Source: Pseudomonas oryzihabitans (GTDB taxonomy: Bacteria; Pseudomonadota; Gammaproteobacteria; Pseudomonadales; Pseudomonadaceae). Taken from it: a stretch of DNA of 64,000 bases. The DNA is taken from the NCBI RefSeq assembly GCF_007665395.1, contig NZ_VDND01000004.1, positions 235,847 through 299,846 on the forward strand, read 5' to 3'. Positions 1 to 9,356 of the stretch are shown here, one piece after another (within the stretch, counting starts at the first letter, position 1; the number at the start of each line of letters is the position of its first letter). A program made the translations under genes and the position numbers. The notes beneath the pieces were generated by a model, which ran no database searches, was not told the origin of the DNA, and saw only the letters and a program-made list of their open reading frames with translations.

Positions 1-136
1 CTGTTGGGCTTCGCTACGCTCAACCCAACCTACGAACCAGCCGTAGGTTGGGTTGAGACGGCTCCATCGTCGAAGCCCAACAGGGCTCGGTATCGCTACC
101 GCCGCCGCGCGCTATAGACCTTGAAGCCGTCGCGCT
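1..136. repeat. Right-hand part of a tandemly duplicated intergenic unit
   Basis: This is the end of a repeat unit whose left part lies outside the window. Positions 2-82 form a long palindrome (GTTGGGCTTCG...CTCAACCCAACC, 7-base centre, then the reverse complement and CGAAGCCCAACA). Positions 86-136 are nearly identical to the genuine end of rsmC at 617-667, including its stop codon, so this is a dead copy of the rsmC 3' end. No complete gene is present. Confidence 0.85.
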
Positions 137-397
137 TCCCAAGGTGATGCCGCTGTACGAGGCGGCGAAGAAGGGCTGAGATCTTGGGGGCGCTGGGGGG
201 GCCTCACCCCAACCCTCTCCCAGGGGGAGAGGGGGCTCCACGGTTGCCCCGGTTCAACTGCGACCGGTTGGGCTTCGCTGCGCTCAACCCAACCTACGAA
301 CCAGCCGTAGGTTGGGTTGAGACGGCTCCATCGTCGAAGCCCAACAGGGCTTGGTGTCGCTACCGCCGCGCGCTATAGACCTTGAAGCCGTCGCGCT
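137..397. repeat. Tandem repeat unit (261 bp) carrying two gene tails
   Basis: This unit repeats the neighbouring sequence at a spacing of 261-270 bp. In order it holds a plus-strand reading-frame tail ending KVMPLYEAAKKG-stop (137-179), a CCTCACCCCAACC...GGGGGAGAGGG hairpin (202-235), the GTAGGTTGGGTTGAG palindrome (266-346) and a copy of the rsmC 3' end (347-397). The short frames readable through it are not genes. The plus-strand tail probably belongs to a convergent neighbour left of the window, which I cannot identify. Confidence 0.85.
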
Positions 398-667
398 TCC
401 CAAGGTGATGCCACTGTACGAGGCGGCGAAGAAGGGCTGAGGTCTTGGGGTCGTGGGGTTGGGGCTTCCCTCACCCCAATCCTCTCCCAGGGGGAGAGGG
501 GGCTCCACCGATGCCCCGGTTCAACTGCGACCTGTTGGGCTTCGCTGCGCTCAACCCAACCTACGAACCAGCCGTAGGTTGGGTTGAGACGGCTCCATCG
601 TCGAAGCCCAACAGAGCTCGGTATCGCTACCGCCGCCGCGCGCTATAGACCTTGAAGCCGTCGCGCT
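398..667. repeat. Last tandem unit, merging into real rsmC
   Basis: This 270-bp unit has the same order as the unit to its left: the KVMPLYEAAKKG-stop tail (398-440), the CTCACCCCAATCC hairpin (469-500) and the palindrome (533-613). It then runs into the true rsmC 3' end. The copies are identical through position 667 and diverge at 668, which marks the right edge of the duplicated segment. One codon in the plus-strand tail differs silently between copies (CCG at left, CCA here). Confidence 0.85.
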
Positions 668-1628
668 CGGCGAGGGTGCGGCAGTTGCCGAAGGCGGCCT
701 CGATCAGCGGCGGGTAGCGCAGGAAGCTGTTGGCCACCAGGCGCAGTTCACCGCCGGGTCGCAGGTGGCGTACCGCCTCGGCGAGCAGGGTCTCGGTGGT
801 GCGGTAGTCGGTCTTCACGCCGCTGTGGAAGGGCGGATTGCTGACGATGGCCGCGAGCCCCATGGGTGCCGCCGCAATGCCGTCGCCGGCGCTCACCGTG
901 CCGGCCAGGCCATTGGCCGCCAGGGTCTGGCGACTGCTGGCCACGGCGAAGGCATCCACGTCGAGCAGGTGCAGGGTGCTGGCCGGGTAGCGGCGGGCCA
1001 GGGCGGCGCCGACCACGCCGGCACCGCACCCGAAGTCCAGTACCGCGCCTTCGGGCAGGCCGTCGAGGTGTTCCAGCAGCAGCGCCGTGCCCACGTCCAG
1101 CCGGCCATGGCTGAACACGCCCGGCAGGCTGAGGATCTCCAGACTCAGCCCCGCCCGCTCCAGCTGGTGGCGTTGCAGCCAGGCATCCGGCTGCGGATCG
1201 GCCGAGGTACGAGCGCCCCGCACCACCCATAGCTGGCAATGCCGGGCGCTGTCGAGCTTGCTGGCCGCGCCGAAGGCGCCCAGCTGGCGTGCGGCGCGTT
1301 CGATGCCGGCCTTCTTTTCACCCACCAGGTAGAGCTGGCCCTCGGCGGGCAGCCGGTGGCTCAGGGCGGTGAGCAGGAAGTCGGTGGCCTCGCGGGACTT
1401 GGGCAGGAACAGCACGGCGTCGGTGAAAGCCCCCGGCGGCGGCTCGATACCGAAGTGGCAGCGCCCGGGATAGCGTGTCGCCAGATTGTCGGCGTCGCCG
1501 GCCTGCCAGCTCCAGCCGCTGGCCGCGGGCAGGACGCCGAGCAGGTCATCGGCCGGCAGCCCGGCCAGCAGCAGGGCGCCGCCGAAGCGTTCGGGGTGAC
1601 GGAGAAGGACTTCGCTGCGCGGATCCAT
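627..1628 (-). CDS. rsmC: 16S rRNA (guanine1207-N2)-methyltransferase RsmC
   Basis: RsmC uses S-adenosylmethionine to methylate G1207 of 16S rRNA in the 30S subunit. The 333-residue product has the family's two-lobed layout: a degenerate N-terminal methyltransferase-like half and a catalytic C-terminal half. The latter carries the SAM-binding motif [12 protein letters not shown] and the target-base motif SNPPFH (residues 263-268). The ATG at 1628 ([15 protein letters not shown]) fits the family start; the frame is open further upstream but would run into hprA. hprA lies 28 bp upstream on the same strand, so the two are probably co-transcribed. The last ~50 bp are copied in the tandem units to the left; the gene itself is intact. 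Confidence 0.93.
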   Translation of the reverse strand: MDPRSEVLLRHPERFGGALLLAGLPADDLLGVLPAASGWSWQAGDADNLATRYPGRCHFGIEPPPGAFTDAVLFLPKSREATDFLLTALSHRLPAEGQLYLVGEKKAGIERAARQLGAFGAASKLDSARHCQLWVVRGARTSADPQPDAWLQRHQLERAGLSLEILSLPGVFSHGRLDVGTALLLEHLDGLPEGAVLDFGCGAGVVGAALARRYPASTLHLLDVDAFAVASSRQTLAANGLAGTVSAGDGIAAAPMGLAAIVSNPPFHSGVKTDYRTTETLLAEAVRHLRPGGELRLVANSFLRYPPLIEAAFGNCRTLAERDGFKVYSARRR

Positions 1629-1656
1629 GGGGCTACCTGGCGAAAAAGCGCGAACT

Positions 1657-2616
1657 TTAGCAGACCACCCGCTGCGGCGTGCCGGCGAAATGGCCGCGCC
1701 CGTTCTCGGCGAGCTGGCCGATGATGCGCTGCCGGGCTTCGCGACTGCCCCAGGCGTTGTGCGGGGTAACAATCAGCCGCGGGATGTCCCCGGCCAGCAG
1801 CGGATTGCCCTCGCGCGGCGGCTCCACACTGAGGACGTCGGTGGCGGCGCCGGCCAGGTGGCCGCGTCTCAGGCAATCCGCCAGGGCCTGTTCATCGACG
1901 ATGCCGCCGCGGGCGGTATTGACCAGGAAGGCCGTCGGTTTCATCGCCGCCAGCTCGGCGGCGCCGAGCATCCCGCGGGTCTGCTCGGTGAGCGGGCAGT
2001 GCAGGGTCAGGGCATCCACCTGCGGCAGCAGCTCGGCCAGGGGCAGGCTCCCGGGACGTGCCGGGCGCCCGGGCAACTGGCCGACCAGGGTGCGCATGCC
2101 GAAGGCCTCGGCCAGGCGCTGCACGGCGCTGCCCAGTTCGCCAAGACCGAGCAGGCCGAGGGTCTTGCCCTCCAGTTCGACGATGGGGTGATCGAGCAGG
2201 CAGAACTGACGGGCGCTCTGCCAGCGGCCGGCGCGGACGTCCGCCTGGTAGTCCGGCAGCCGCGTGGCCAGGGCCAACAGCAGCGCCAGGGTGTGCTGGG
2301 CGACCGAGGGGGTGCCATAGCCCTGGCAGTTGCAGACGCGTACGCCCTGGGCACGGGCGGCGTCCAGGTCGACATTGTTGGTGCCGGTGGCGCTGATCAG
2401 CACCAGTTTCAGTTCCGGACAGGCGGCGAAGACCGCGGCGTCCAGCGTCACCTTGTTGATCAGCGCGACCTGGGCCCCGGCCAGCCGAGCGGCCACCTCC
2501 GCCGGCGCCGTGGCCGCGTGCAGCTCCAGTTCGTCGAACGCCGCGCGCAGGGGCGCCGGATCCAGATCACCCAGGTCGAGGGAGGCATAGTCGAGGAACA
2601 CGGCGCGAACGGGCAT
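1657..2616 (-). CDS. hprA: D-2-hydroxyacid dehydrogenase (hydroxypyruvate/glycerate reductase type)
   Basis: This cytosolic NAD(P)-dependent oxidoreductase of the D-isomer 2-hydroxyacid dehydrogenase family most likely interconverts glycerate and hydroxypyruvate. The product has 319 residues. The nucleotide-binding motif GLGELG is at 157-162, and the catalytic Arg, Glu and His are visible in NTARGG (R236), SVEPP (E265) and TPHNAW (H286). The ATG at 2616 ([14 protein letters not shown]) matches family N termini. It lies upstream of rsmC with a 28-bp gap and is divergent from acpH across 96 bp. Substrate is inferred from the family; a glyoxylate or other 2-ketoacid reductase role cannot be excluded. 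Confidence 0.88.
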   Translation of the reverse strand: MPVRAVFLDYASLDLGDLDPAPLRAAFDELELHAATAPAEVAARLAGAQVALINKVTLDAAVFAACPELKLVLISATGTNNVDLDAARAQGVRVCNCQGYGTPSVAQHTLALLLALATRLPDYQADVRAGRWQSARQFCLLDHPIVELEGKTLGLLGLGELGSAVQRLAEAFGMRTLVGQLPGRPARPGSLPLAELLPQVDALTLHCPLTEQTRGMLGAAELAAMKPTAFLVNTARGGIVDEQALADCLRRGHLAGAATDVLSVEPPREGNPLLAGDIPRLIVTPHNAWGSREARQRIIGQLAENGRGHFAGTPQRVVC

Positions 2617-2712
2617 GACGACTCCAGCGTGAGCGAAAAGAAGGAGTCCGAGCCTAGCAGCCGTGGGTCGTCGAGGAAAACCACCGGCCCCTGGCTGGAG
2701 TATGCTGGCGGG

Positions 2713-3303
2713 ATGAATTATCTCGCGCATCTGCACCTCGGCGGCCCTGGTCGAGAGGATCGACTCGGCAGCCTCTATGGCGATTTCGTCAAGGGTTCGG
2801 CCGACGCCTGGCCGGCCGGCATCGCTGCCGGTATCCGGCTGCACCGGCGCATCGACGTCTATACCGACGACCATCCCCTGGTGGCCCGCGCCAAGGCACG
2901 CTTGCCCGCCGCGCGGCGGCGGGTCGCCGGGCTGCTGGTGGATGTGTTCTTCGATCACTGTCTGGCGCGGCTCTGGCCCGACTATGCCGACCAGCCCCTG
3001 GCAGGCTTCGTCGCCGACTGCTACCGCACCCTGCTCGCCGAGCCGGAACTGCCGCCGCGACTCGCTCGCATCGCGCCGCTGATGGCGCGCCAGGACTGGC
3101 TGGGCAGTTACCAGGACTTCAGCGTGCTGGAGCGGGTGGTGCAGGGCATGGCGCAGCGGCTGTCGAAGCCCGAGTTGCTGGCGGGCGCCTTTGCCGAGCT
3201 GGACGCGGCGTACGCCGGCCTGGTGGAGGATTTCCGCGGCTTCTATCCGCAGCTGCAGGCCTTCGCCGCGGCCGAGCGCGCGGCCGCGCGGCGTACCGGC
3301 TGA
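2713..3303 (+). CDS. acpH: Acyl carrier protein phosphodiesterase (AcpH, DUF479)
   Basis: AcpH removes the 4'-phosphopantetheine arm from holo-acyl carrier protein. The 196-residue product is close to the length of the E. coli enzyme (193). It begins MNYLAHLHLGGP and has the conserved SLYGDFVKG, IRLHRRIDVYTDDHP and DVFFDHCLA segments of the family's HD-like metal-dependent fold. The ATG is preceded by GGAG. Its 3' end overlaps olsA, on the other strand, by 61 bp, so the two genes converge. Confidence 0.9.
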   Translation: MNYLAHLHLGGPGREDRLGSLYGDFVKGSADAWPAGIAAGIRLHRRIDVYTDDHPLVARAKARLPAARRRVAGLLVDVFFDHCLARLWPDYADQPLAGFVADCYRTLLAEPELPPRLARIAPLMARQDWLGSYQDFSVLERVVQGMAQRLSKPELLAGAFAELDAAYAGLVEDFRGFYPQLQAFAAAERAAARRTG

Positions 3304-4043
3304 ATCCCGAGCCGGGCGGCGATGGCCGCCTGGCACAGGCCAGCCAGGACCTGGCGCGGTTGTCCCTGGGAGGCCAGCGGCGGCAGGAAGTCGATTCTCA
3401 GGGTAGTGCCACCGTTTTCCAGCAGCCGGCGCAGATGACTGACCAGGTCGTCGTCACCGATGAAGGGCGCCGTCTCGTCACGCCGACCCGCGCGCCAGTA
3501 GCTCAGGGCCACGGGTTGCAGCGGGGTACCGGTGGCGCTGGCCGGACTCAGCAAGCGACCATGGAAGGTCCGCAGCTGGCTACCGTCGGTGGTGGTGCCT
3601 TCGGGAAAGAGCATCAGCGACAACCCCTGGGTCAGGCGCGCCGTCAGCACCTCGCCCAAGGCCTCGCCGCGCTCGGCGCCCCGCTGGATGAACAGGGTGC
3701 CGGCCGCGCGGGTCAGCCAGCCGGCGACGGGCCAGGTCGCCACCTCCGCCTTGGACAGGAAGCTCAGGGGCCGCAGGCTGCCGAGGCCGACGATGTCGAG
3801 CCAGGACACGTGGTTGGCCAGCCAGAGATGGGTACCCCGGGGCACCTCGCCGCGCACCTCCAGGCGCAGGCGCAAGGCCCGCGTCAGGACCTGGAAGAAG
3901 CACCGGGTCAGGCGTTGGCGCAGCGCCAGGCAGGGGCGGCGGGTGAGGGCCGTCGCCAGCGTCACGGTCAGGGCGAACAGCGTCCCGAGCAGCAGCGTGG
4001 CGAGTACCGGCAGCAGGCGGCGGAGCAGGCGCAGTCGCCTCAC
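3243..4043 (-). CDS. olsA: Lyso-ornithine lipid O-acyltransferase OlsA (PlsC family)
   Basis: OlsA adds the second, ester-linked acyl chain to lyso-ornithine lipid at the inner membrane, giving a phosphorus-free membrane lipid. The product is 266 residues with an N-terminal hydrophobic helix (about 10-32). The acyltransferase HX4D motif is NHVSWLD (H78, D83), followed by FPEGT (146-150). The proposed start is a GTG at 4043 that overlaps the olsB stop in a GTGA tetranucleotide, typical of translational coupling. A PlsC of phosphatidic acid synthesis would look similar, but the olsB neighbour decides the call. The last ~20 residues are Ala/Arg-rich and antisense to acpH. Confidence 0.85.
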   Translation of the reverse strand: MRRLRLLRRLLPVLATLLLGTLFALTVTLATALTRRPCLALRQRLTRCFFQVLTRALRLRLEVRGEVPRGTHLWLANHVSWLDIVGLGSLRPLSFLSKAEVATWPVAGWLTRAAGTLFIQRGAERGEALGEVLTARLTQGLSLMLFPEGTTTDGSQLRTFHGRLLSPASATGTPLQPVALSYWRAGRRDETAPFIGDDDLVSHLRRLLENGGTTLRIDFLPPLASQGQPRQVLAGLCQAAIAARLGIQPVRRAAARSAAAKACSCG

Positions 4044-4768
4044 ACCGCGGCCTTGAAGTGACGGGCATAGCGCGGACAGAGGTCTTCGCGCCGTAGCAGG
4101 ATGAAGACATCGGCGACGCCGAACTCGGGATCCCAGCAAGGCGCACCACAGACCTGGGCGCCCAGGCGCAGATAGGCCTTGAGCAGGGGCGGCAGTTGCA
4201 CCTCCAGGTTGTCCGGCACGGCGACGAAGGGCAGTGGCCGACGCGGGGTGGCGCGGATCGCCGGGATGCGCTCGTCCCGCGCGGCCTGGCGCAGCAGGGC
4301 GGCGGCCTGCAGGCCTCCGTCGGCCATGGGCACGCTGGCACAGCCCATCAGGTAGCGATAGCCACCGCAGGCCAGGATCTCGGCCAGTTCCGCCCACAGC
4401 AGGGCGATGGCCGCACCGGTGCGGTGGCCAGGCGCCACGCAGGTCCGGCCGATTTCCAGCAGCGGTCCCTGCAGCCGCTCCAGGCCGTCCAGCTGGAATT
4501 CGCTTTCGCTGTAGAGACTGCCCAGTTGCTCGCGGCGGCGGCCATCGAGCAGCCGGGTGGTGGCGATCAGCTCGCCGCTGCGCAGGTCGCGCACGCCCAG
4601 GTGCAGGCAGTGCGGATCGAAGGCGTCGTGGTCGAGATCGTCGGCGAACTGGACGCCGTAGGTGCTGCTGAATACCGTCGCCCTGAGGCGCTGGGCGGCG
4701 CGGATGTCCGCGGCGGTCGACAGGCGTTCGGCGCGCAGCGCGGGCGGTGCGGACACGGGACTCGGCAT
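4040..4768 (-). CDS. olsB: Ornithine N-acyltransferase OlsB (GNAT-like)
   Basis: OlsB transfers a 3-hydroxyacyl group from acyl-ACP to the alpha-amino group of ornithine, the first step of ornithine lipid synthesis. The product has 242 residues. It shows the family's early [11 protein letters not shown] and [15 protein letters not shown] segments and a central [19 protein letters not shown] region. The ATG at 4768 has an AGGAG-like ribosome site 8 bases upstream, which decides it over an upstream in-frame ATG at 4798. olsA follows with a 4-bp overlap. Such lipids often accumulate under phosphate limitation, but I see no convincing Pho box in the ~220 bp upstream. Confidence 0.9.
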   Translation of the reverse strand: MPSPVSAPPALRAERLSTAADIRAAQRLRATVFSSTYGVQFADDLDHDAFDPHCLHLGVRDLRSGELIATTRLLDGRRREQLGSLYSESEFQLDGLERLQGPLLEIGRTCVAPGHRTGAAIALLWAELAEILACGGYRYLMGCASVPMADGGLQAAALLRQAARDERIPAIRATPRRPLPFVAVPDNLEVQLPPLLKAYLRLGAQVCGAPCWDPEFGVADVFILLRREDLCPRYARHFKAAV

Positions 4769-4993
4769 GGCAGGGCTCCTGCAGCGGGTGTGTAGCAAAC
4801 CCTAGGTAGCCCGCATGACAGCGCCGTGAAGCGGCGATGGCGATTGCGTGACGAGCGGTCGAGCACCTTTGCAGAGGCGGCGTCCAGATACCTTCGCACG
4901 CCATGGGGCTGACCGAACGCATTCGCAATTGCTAGGTTGGACGCGTAGACTGATGCGTCAATCCTAATTTTTCCCAGCATGAAGGTTCTGGCC

Positions 4994-5479
4994 ATGCAGA
5001 TCGCGGCGAACACGGCGGTATCCATCGATTACACCCTGACCAACGACGCCGGCGAAGTCATCGACAGCTCCGCTGGTGGTGCTCCGCTGGTCTACCTGCA
5101 AGGGGCGGGCAACATCATTCCCGGCCTGGAGCGCGCCCTGTCCGGCAAGCAGGCCGGCGACGAGCTGAAGGTGGCCATCGAGCCGGAAGACGCCTACGGC
5201 GAATACAGCCCCGAGCTGGTCGCCACCCTGGGCAAGGAAATGTTCGAAGGCGTGGACGAGCTGGAAGTGGGCATGCAGTTCCACGCCTCCGGTCCGGACG
5301 GCGCCATGCAGATCGTCACCGTGCGTGACATCGAAGGTGACCAGGTCACCGTCGACGGCAACCACCCCCTGGCTGGTCAGCGCCTGAACTTCGCCGTCAA
5401 GGTGGTCGACGTGCGCGCCGCCAGTGACGAAGAAATCGCCCATGGTCACATCCATGGCGAGGGTGGTCACCACCACTAA
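4994..5479 (+). CDS. slyD: FKBP-type peptidyl-prolyl isomerase SlyD
   Basis: SlyD is a cytosolic proline isomerase and chaperone that also binds nickel. The 161-residue product has the FKBP halves (VSIDYTLTNDAGEVIDSS and NHPLAGQRLNFAVKVVDV) around the insert-in-flap chaperone domain. It ends in a His-rich metal-binding tail, HGHIHGEGGHHH. The start is placed at MQIAANTAV (ATG 4994) rather than the in-frame ATG at 4979, because the family N terminus is MQIA and GAAGG lies about 10 bases upstream. A GC-rich hairpin follows at 5500-5537. Confidence 0.93.
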   Translation: MQIAANTAVSIDYTLTNDAGEVIDSSAGGAPLVYLQGAGNIIPGLERALSGKQAGDELKVAIEPEDAYGEYSPELVATLGKEMFEGVDELEVGMQFHASGPDGAMQIVTVRDIEGDQVTVDGNHPLAGQRLNFAVKVVDVRAASDEEIAHGHIHGEGGHHH

Positions 5480-5499
5480 GCCTGGCGCCAGGCTCCCAC

Positions 5500-5540
5500 G
5501 ACGCCCGTGTCCGGCATCGCCGGCGCGGGCGTCGTCGTTT
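5500..5540 (+). terminator. Probable slyD terminator hairpin
   Basis: ACGACGCCCG at 5500-5509 pairs with CGGGCGTCGT at 5528-5537, with an inner CCGGC/GCCGG pairing, followed by only a short T run (CGTTT). It lies 20 bp after the slyD stop. Confidence 0.6.
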
Positions 5541-5560
5541 GTGACGTCCGTGCAGTGCGG

Positions 5561-5814
5561 CCCTCACCCCAACCTTCTCCCAGAGGGAGAGGGGCTGGCT
5601 GGATGGTGCGGCGTAGGGTGGATGACGGCGCAGCCTCATCCACGGAGGCACGATGGCCGCGTGGAAAACGCTACGCGGTTTTCCACCCTACCGGGCTAGG
5701 TGGTGTGGGCGGAACGCGTCGTAGGTTGGGTTGAGGCGGCTCCATCGCCGAAGCCCAACAGCCAGGCCAAACTCGCATGCCGTTGGGCTTCGCTGTGCTC
5801 AACCCAACCTACGG
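5561..5814. repeat. Cluster of three palindromic intergenic repeats
   Basis: The gene-free stretch between slyD and cysZ holds three different fold-back repeats. A CCCTCACCCCAACC...GGGAGAGGGG hairpin lies at 5561-5595. An element at 5613-5691 has arms GTAGGGTGGA/TCCACCCTAC enclosing a second palindrome, GTGGAAAAC/GTTTTCCAC. A full palindrome of the GTAGGTTGGGTTGAG family lies at 5720-5814. The small reading frames here are by-products of the repeats. Confidence 0.85.
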
Positions 5815-5836
5815 TGGAAATCCCAGCGGGCGTGAC

Positions 5837-6589
5837 TCAGGAACGCACCACCAGCGCCTTGTTACCCTCTTCGCGCACCCAGAACAGCGTCGCCCCGGCC
5901 ACCGCGGCGGGCATGAAGAGGGCGTTCAGGCCGGGGACCAGCAGGGCCAGGTAGGTCACCCCGCCGAAGCCCAGGCAGCGCAGGCGGCGGGTGCGCAGCC
6001 AGGCCAGCATGCTGCGGAAGTCCAGCTTGTGGTTGTCGGCGGGGAAGTCGATGTACTGCACCGCCATCATCCAGACGCCGAACAGGATCCACAGCGGCGC
6101 GGCGACCAGGTTGAGGCCGGGGATGAAGGTCAGCACCAGCAGGCCCAGGGCGCGCGGCAGGTAGTAGCCCAGCTTGCGCAGTTCGCGCTGCAGGGTGCGC
6201 GGCACCATGGTGATCAGTTCGGTGAGGTTGAACGGCGGGAAGTCGTCTTGCCCACGCACCAGCACCTCGACCTTTTCCGCGAGGAAGCCGTTGAAGGGCG
6301 CCGCCACCAGGTTGGCGATCATGGTGAAGGTGAAGAAGATGATCGCCAGCAGCAGCACGACGAACAGCGGCCAGAGCAGCCATTCGACGAAGCTGGCCCA
6401 GGCCGGCAGGCTCGGCATCAACTGGTCCAGCCAGCCGTCGAATTCGCGCACGGCGAAGGTGAGGATGGCGGCGTAGAGCAGCAGATTGATGGTCAAGGGG
6501 ATGACCACGAAGCGGCGCATGCCGGGGCGGGTCACCAGGCGCAGGCCTTCGGCGAAGTAGGCGGAGCCGGACAGCGGAGCGACAGCCAT
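5837..6589 (-). CDS. cysZ: Sulfate transporter CysZ
   Basis: CysZ is an inner-membrane sulfate uptake protein feeding cysteine synthesis. The 250-residue product has the family's early [21 protein letters not shown] segment and about four to six hydrophobic segments (starting near 30, 75, 145 and 205). It also has the conserved [15 protein letters not shown] stretch. ATG 6589 ([12 protein letters not shown]) is preferred to an in-frame ATG at 6619 because it starts directly at the conserved region. It is divergent from trxB across about 300 bp. Confidence 0.9.
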   Translation of the reverse strand: MAVAPLSGSAYFAEGLRLVTRPGMRRFVVIPLTINLLLYAAILTFAVREFDGWLDQLMPSLPAWASFVEWLLWPLFVVLLLAIIFFTFTMIANLVAAPFNGFLAEKVEVLVRGQDDFPPFNLTELITMVPRTLQRELRKLGYYLPRALGLLVLTFIPGLNLVAAPLWILFGVWMMAVQYIDFPADNHKLDFRSMLAWLRTRRLRCLGFGGVTYLALLVPGLNALFMPAAVAGATLFWVREEGNKALVVRS

Positions 6590-6723
6590 GGACTTTCCTG
6601 ACGAGTGGCGGGAATGCACAGCTTACCTCAGGGCTCCATTGCCGAAGCGGTCGACATAGGCGCGCCCTATGGTCTGGATTTAGAATGGTCGCTTCTGTGG
6701 AGAGGCTGCGCCCGTTAGGCTGA

Positions 6724-7866
<1,143 letters not shown>

Positions 7867-7880
7867 GGCTTAGCGGCAAA

Positions 7881-7912
7881 CGAAAACCCCGGCACTGGCC
7901 GGGGTTTTTCGT
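7881..7912. terminator. Bidirectional rho-independent terminator after trxB
   Basis: AAAACCCCGGC and GCCGGGGTTTTT form an 11-bp stem around ACTG. Poly-A on the left and poly-T on the right let it serve trxB and possibly the convergent glyA. A CCCTCACCCCAGCC...GGGAGAGGGG repeat follows at 7932-7968. Confidence 0.92.
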
Positions 7913-7931
7913 TTTCGGAGCTTTGGGTTTT

Positions 7932-7968
7932 CCCTCACCCCAGCCCTCTCCCAAAGGGAGAGGGGGGA
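7932..7968. repeat. CTCACCCC...GGGAGAGGGG hairpin repeat
   Basis: This is a copy of the short palindromic repeat also seen at 202-235, 469-500 and 5561-5595, here between the trxB terminator and the glyA stop codon. No coding role. Confidence 0.75.
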
Positions 7969-7979
7969 AAGCTTGCCTC

Positions 7980-9233
7980 TTACTTGCCGTACACCGGCAG
8001 GCGGGCGCAGACGGCCTGGACCTTCTCACGCACGGCGTCGATCACCGACTCGTCGCCCATGTTGCCGAGAATGTCGCAGATCCAGCCGGCCAGCTCGCGG
8101 CACTCGGCTTCCTGGAAGCCACGGGTGGTGACGGCCGGGGTGCCGATGCGCAGACCGGAGGTGACGAAGGGCGAGCGCGGATCGTTCGGCACCGAGTTCT
8201 TGTTCACGGTGATGAAGGCGCGACCCAGAGCGGCGTCCGCATCCTTGCCGGTGATTTCCTGCTTGATCAGGCTGAGCAGGAACAGGTGGTTGTCGGTGCC
8301 ACCGGAGACCACGTCGAAGCCGCGCTCGATGAACACGCTGGCCATGGCCTGGGCGTTCTTGATCACCTGCTGCTGGTAGGTCTTGAACTCGGGCTGCAGG
8401 GCTTCCTTGAAGCACACCGCCTTGCCGGCGATGACGTGCATCAGCGGACCGCCCTGGGCGCCGGGGAAGACCGCCGAGTTGAGTTTCTTCTCGATGGCTT
8501 CGTTGGCCTTGGCCAGGATCAGGCCGCCGCGCGGGCCGCGCAGGGTCTTGTGGGTGGTGCTGGTGACCACGTCGGCGAAGGGCACCGGGTTGGGGTAGAC
8601 GCCCGCGGCGACCAGGCCGGCGAAGTGGGCCATGTCGACGAACAGGTAGGCACCCACGGCATCGGCGATGGCGCGGAAGCGGGCGAAGTCCAGCACCTGG
8701 GAATAGGCGGAGTAGCCGGCGACGATGACCTTGGGCTGGTGCTCCCGGGCCAGGCGCTCGACCTCGGCGTAGTCGATCAGACCCTGCTCGTCGATGCCGT
8801 ACTGGACGGCGTTGTACAGCTTGCCGGAAGAGGACACGGTGGCGCCGTGGGTCAGGTGACCGCCGTGAGCCAGGCTCATGCCGAGGATGGTGTCGCCGGC
8901 TTCGATCAGCGCCAGGTACACGGCCGAGTTGGCCTGGGAGCCGGAGTGCGGCTGGACGTTGGCGTAGTCGGCGCCGAACAGCTGCTTGGCACGGTCGATG
9001 GCCAGTTGCTCGACCACGTCGACGTACTCGCAACCGCCATAGTAGCGCTTGTGGGGATAGCCTTCGGCGTACTTGTTGGTCAGCACGCTGCCCTGGGCTT
9101 CCATGACCGCCGGGCTGGTGTAGTTTTCCGAAGCGATCAGCTCGATGTGATCTTCCTGACGCTGGGCTTCCTGCTGCATGGCGGCATACAGGTCGGCGTC
9201 GAAGCGGGCGAGGGTGGTTTCACGGCTGAACAT
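7980..9233 (-). CDS. glyA: Serine hydroxymethyltransferase GlyA
   Basis: GlyA is the PLP enzyme that converts serine and tetrahydrofolate to glycine and methylene-tetrahydrofolate. The 417-residue product has the usual family length. The PLP lysine lies in [14 protein letters not shown] (K229), and the conserved [10 protein letters not shown] and [19 protein letters not shown] blocks are present. The start at [12 protein letters not shown] (ATG 9233) matches the family; the frame is open upstream only as non-conserved sequence. Pseudomonas genomes commonly have more than one glyA, so this may be one paralogue. Confidence 0.96.
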   Translation of the reverse strand: MFSRETTLARFDADLYAAMQQEAQRQEDHIELIASENYTSPAVMEAQGSVLTNKYAEGYPHKRYYGGCEYVDVVEQLAIDRAKQLFGADYANVQPHSGSQANSAVYLALIEAGDTILGMSLAHGGHLTHGATVSSSGKLYNAVQYGIDEQGLIDYAEVERLAREHQPKVIVAGYSAYSQVLDFARFRAIADAVGAYLFVDMAHFAGLVAAGVYPNPVPFADVVTSTTHKTLRGPRGGLILAKANEAIEKKLNSAVFPGAQGGPLMHVIAGKAVCFKEALQPEFKTYQQQVIKNAQAMASVFIERGFDVVSGGTDNHLFLLSLIKQEITGKDADAALGRAFITVNKNSVPNDPRSPFVTSGLRIGTPAVTTRGFQEAECRELAGWICDILGNMGDESVIDAVREKVQAVCARLPVYGK

Positions 9234-9356
9234 GGCGGCAGGGTCCCCTGAGGCATGGCGAAGAGCGAGCCCGGTCGGGCTCGTGAGGGGCGATATTCTA
9301 CCCCATCGGGGGAACTCAGAGGTATGAGCGCCGGTCATGTCGCGGCGCCATGGGTC

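Noticed and set aside
184..648. Small frames encoding PHPNPLPGGEGA-type peptides (also near 5424 and 7803)
   Set aside because: They are translations of the CTCACCCC/GGGAGAGGGG repeat and the GTAGGTTGGG palindrome, with no ribosome site.
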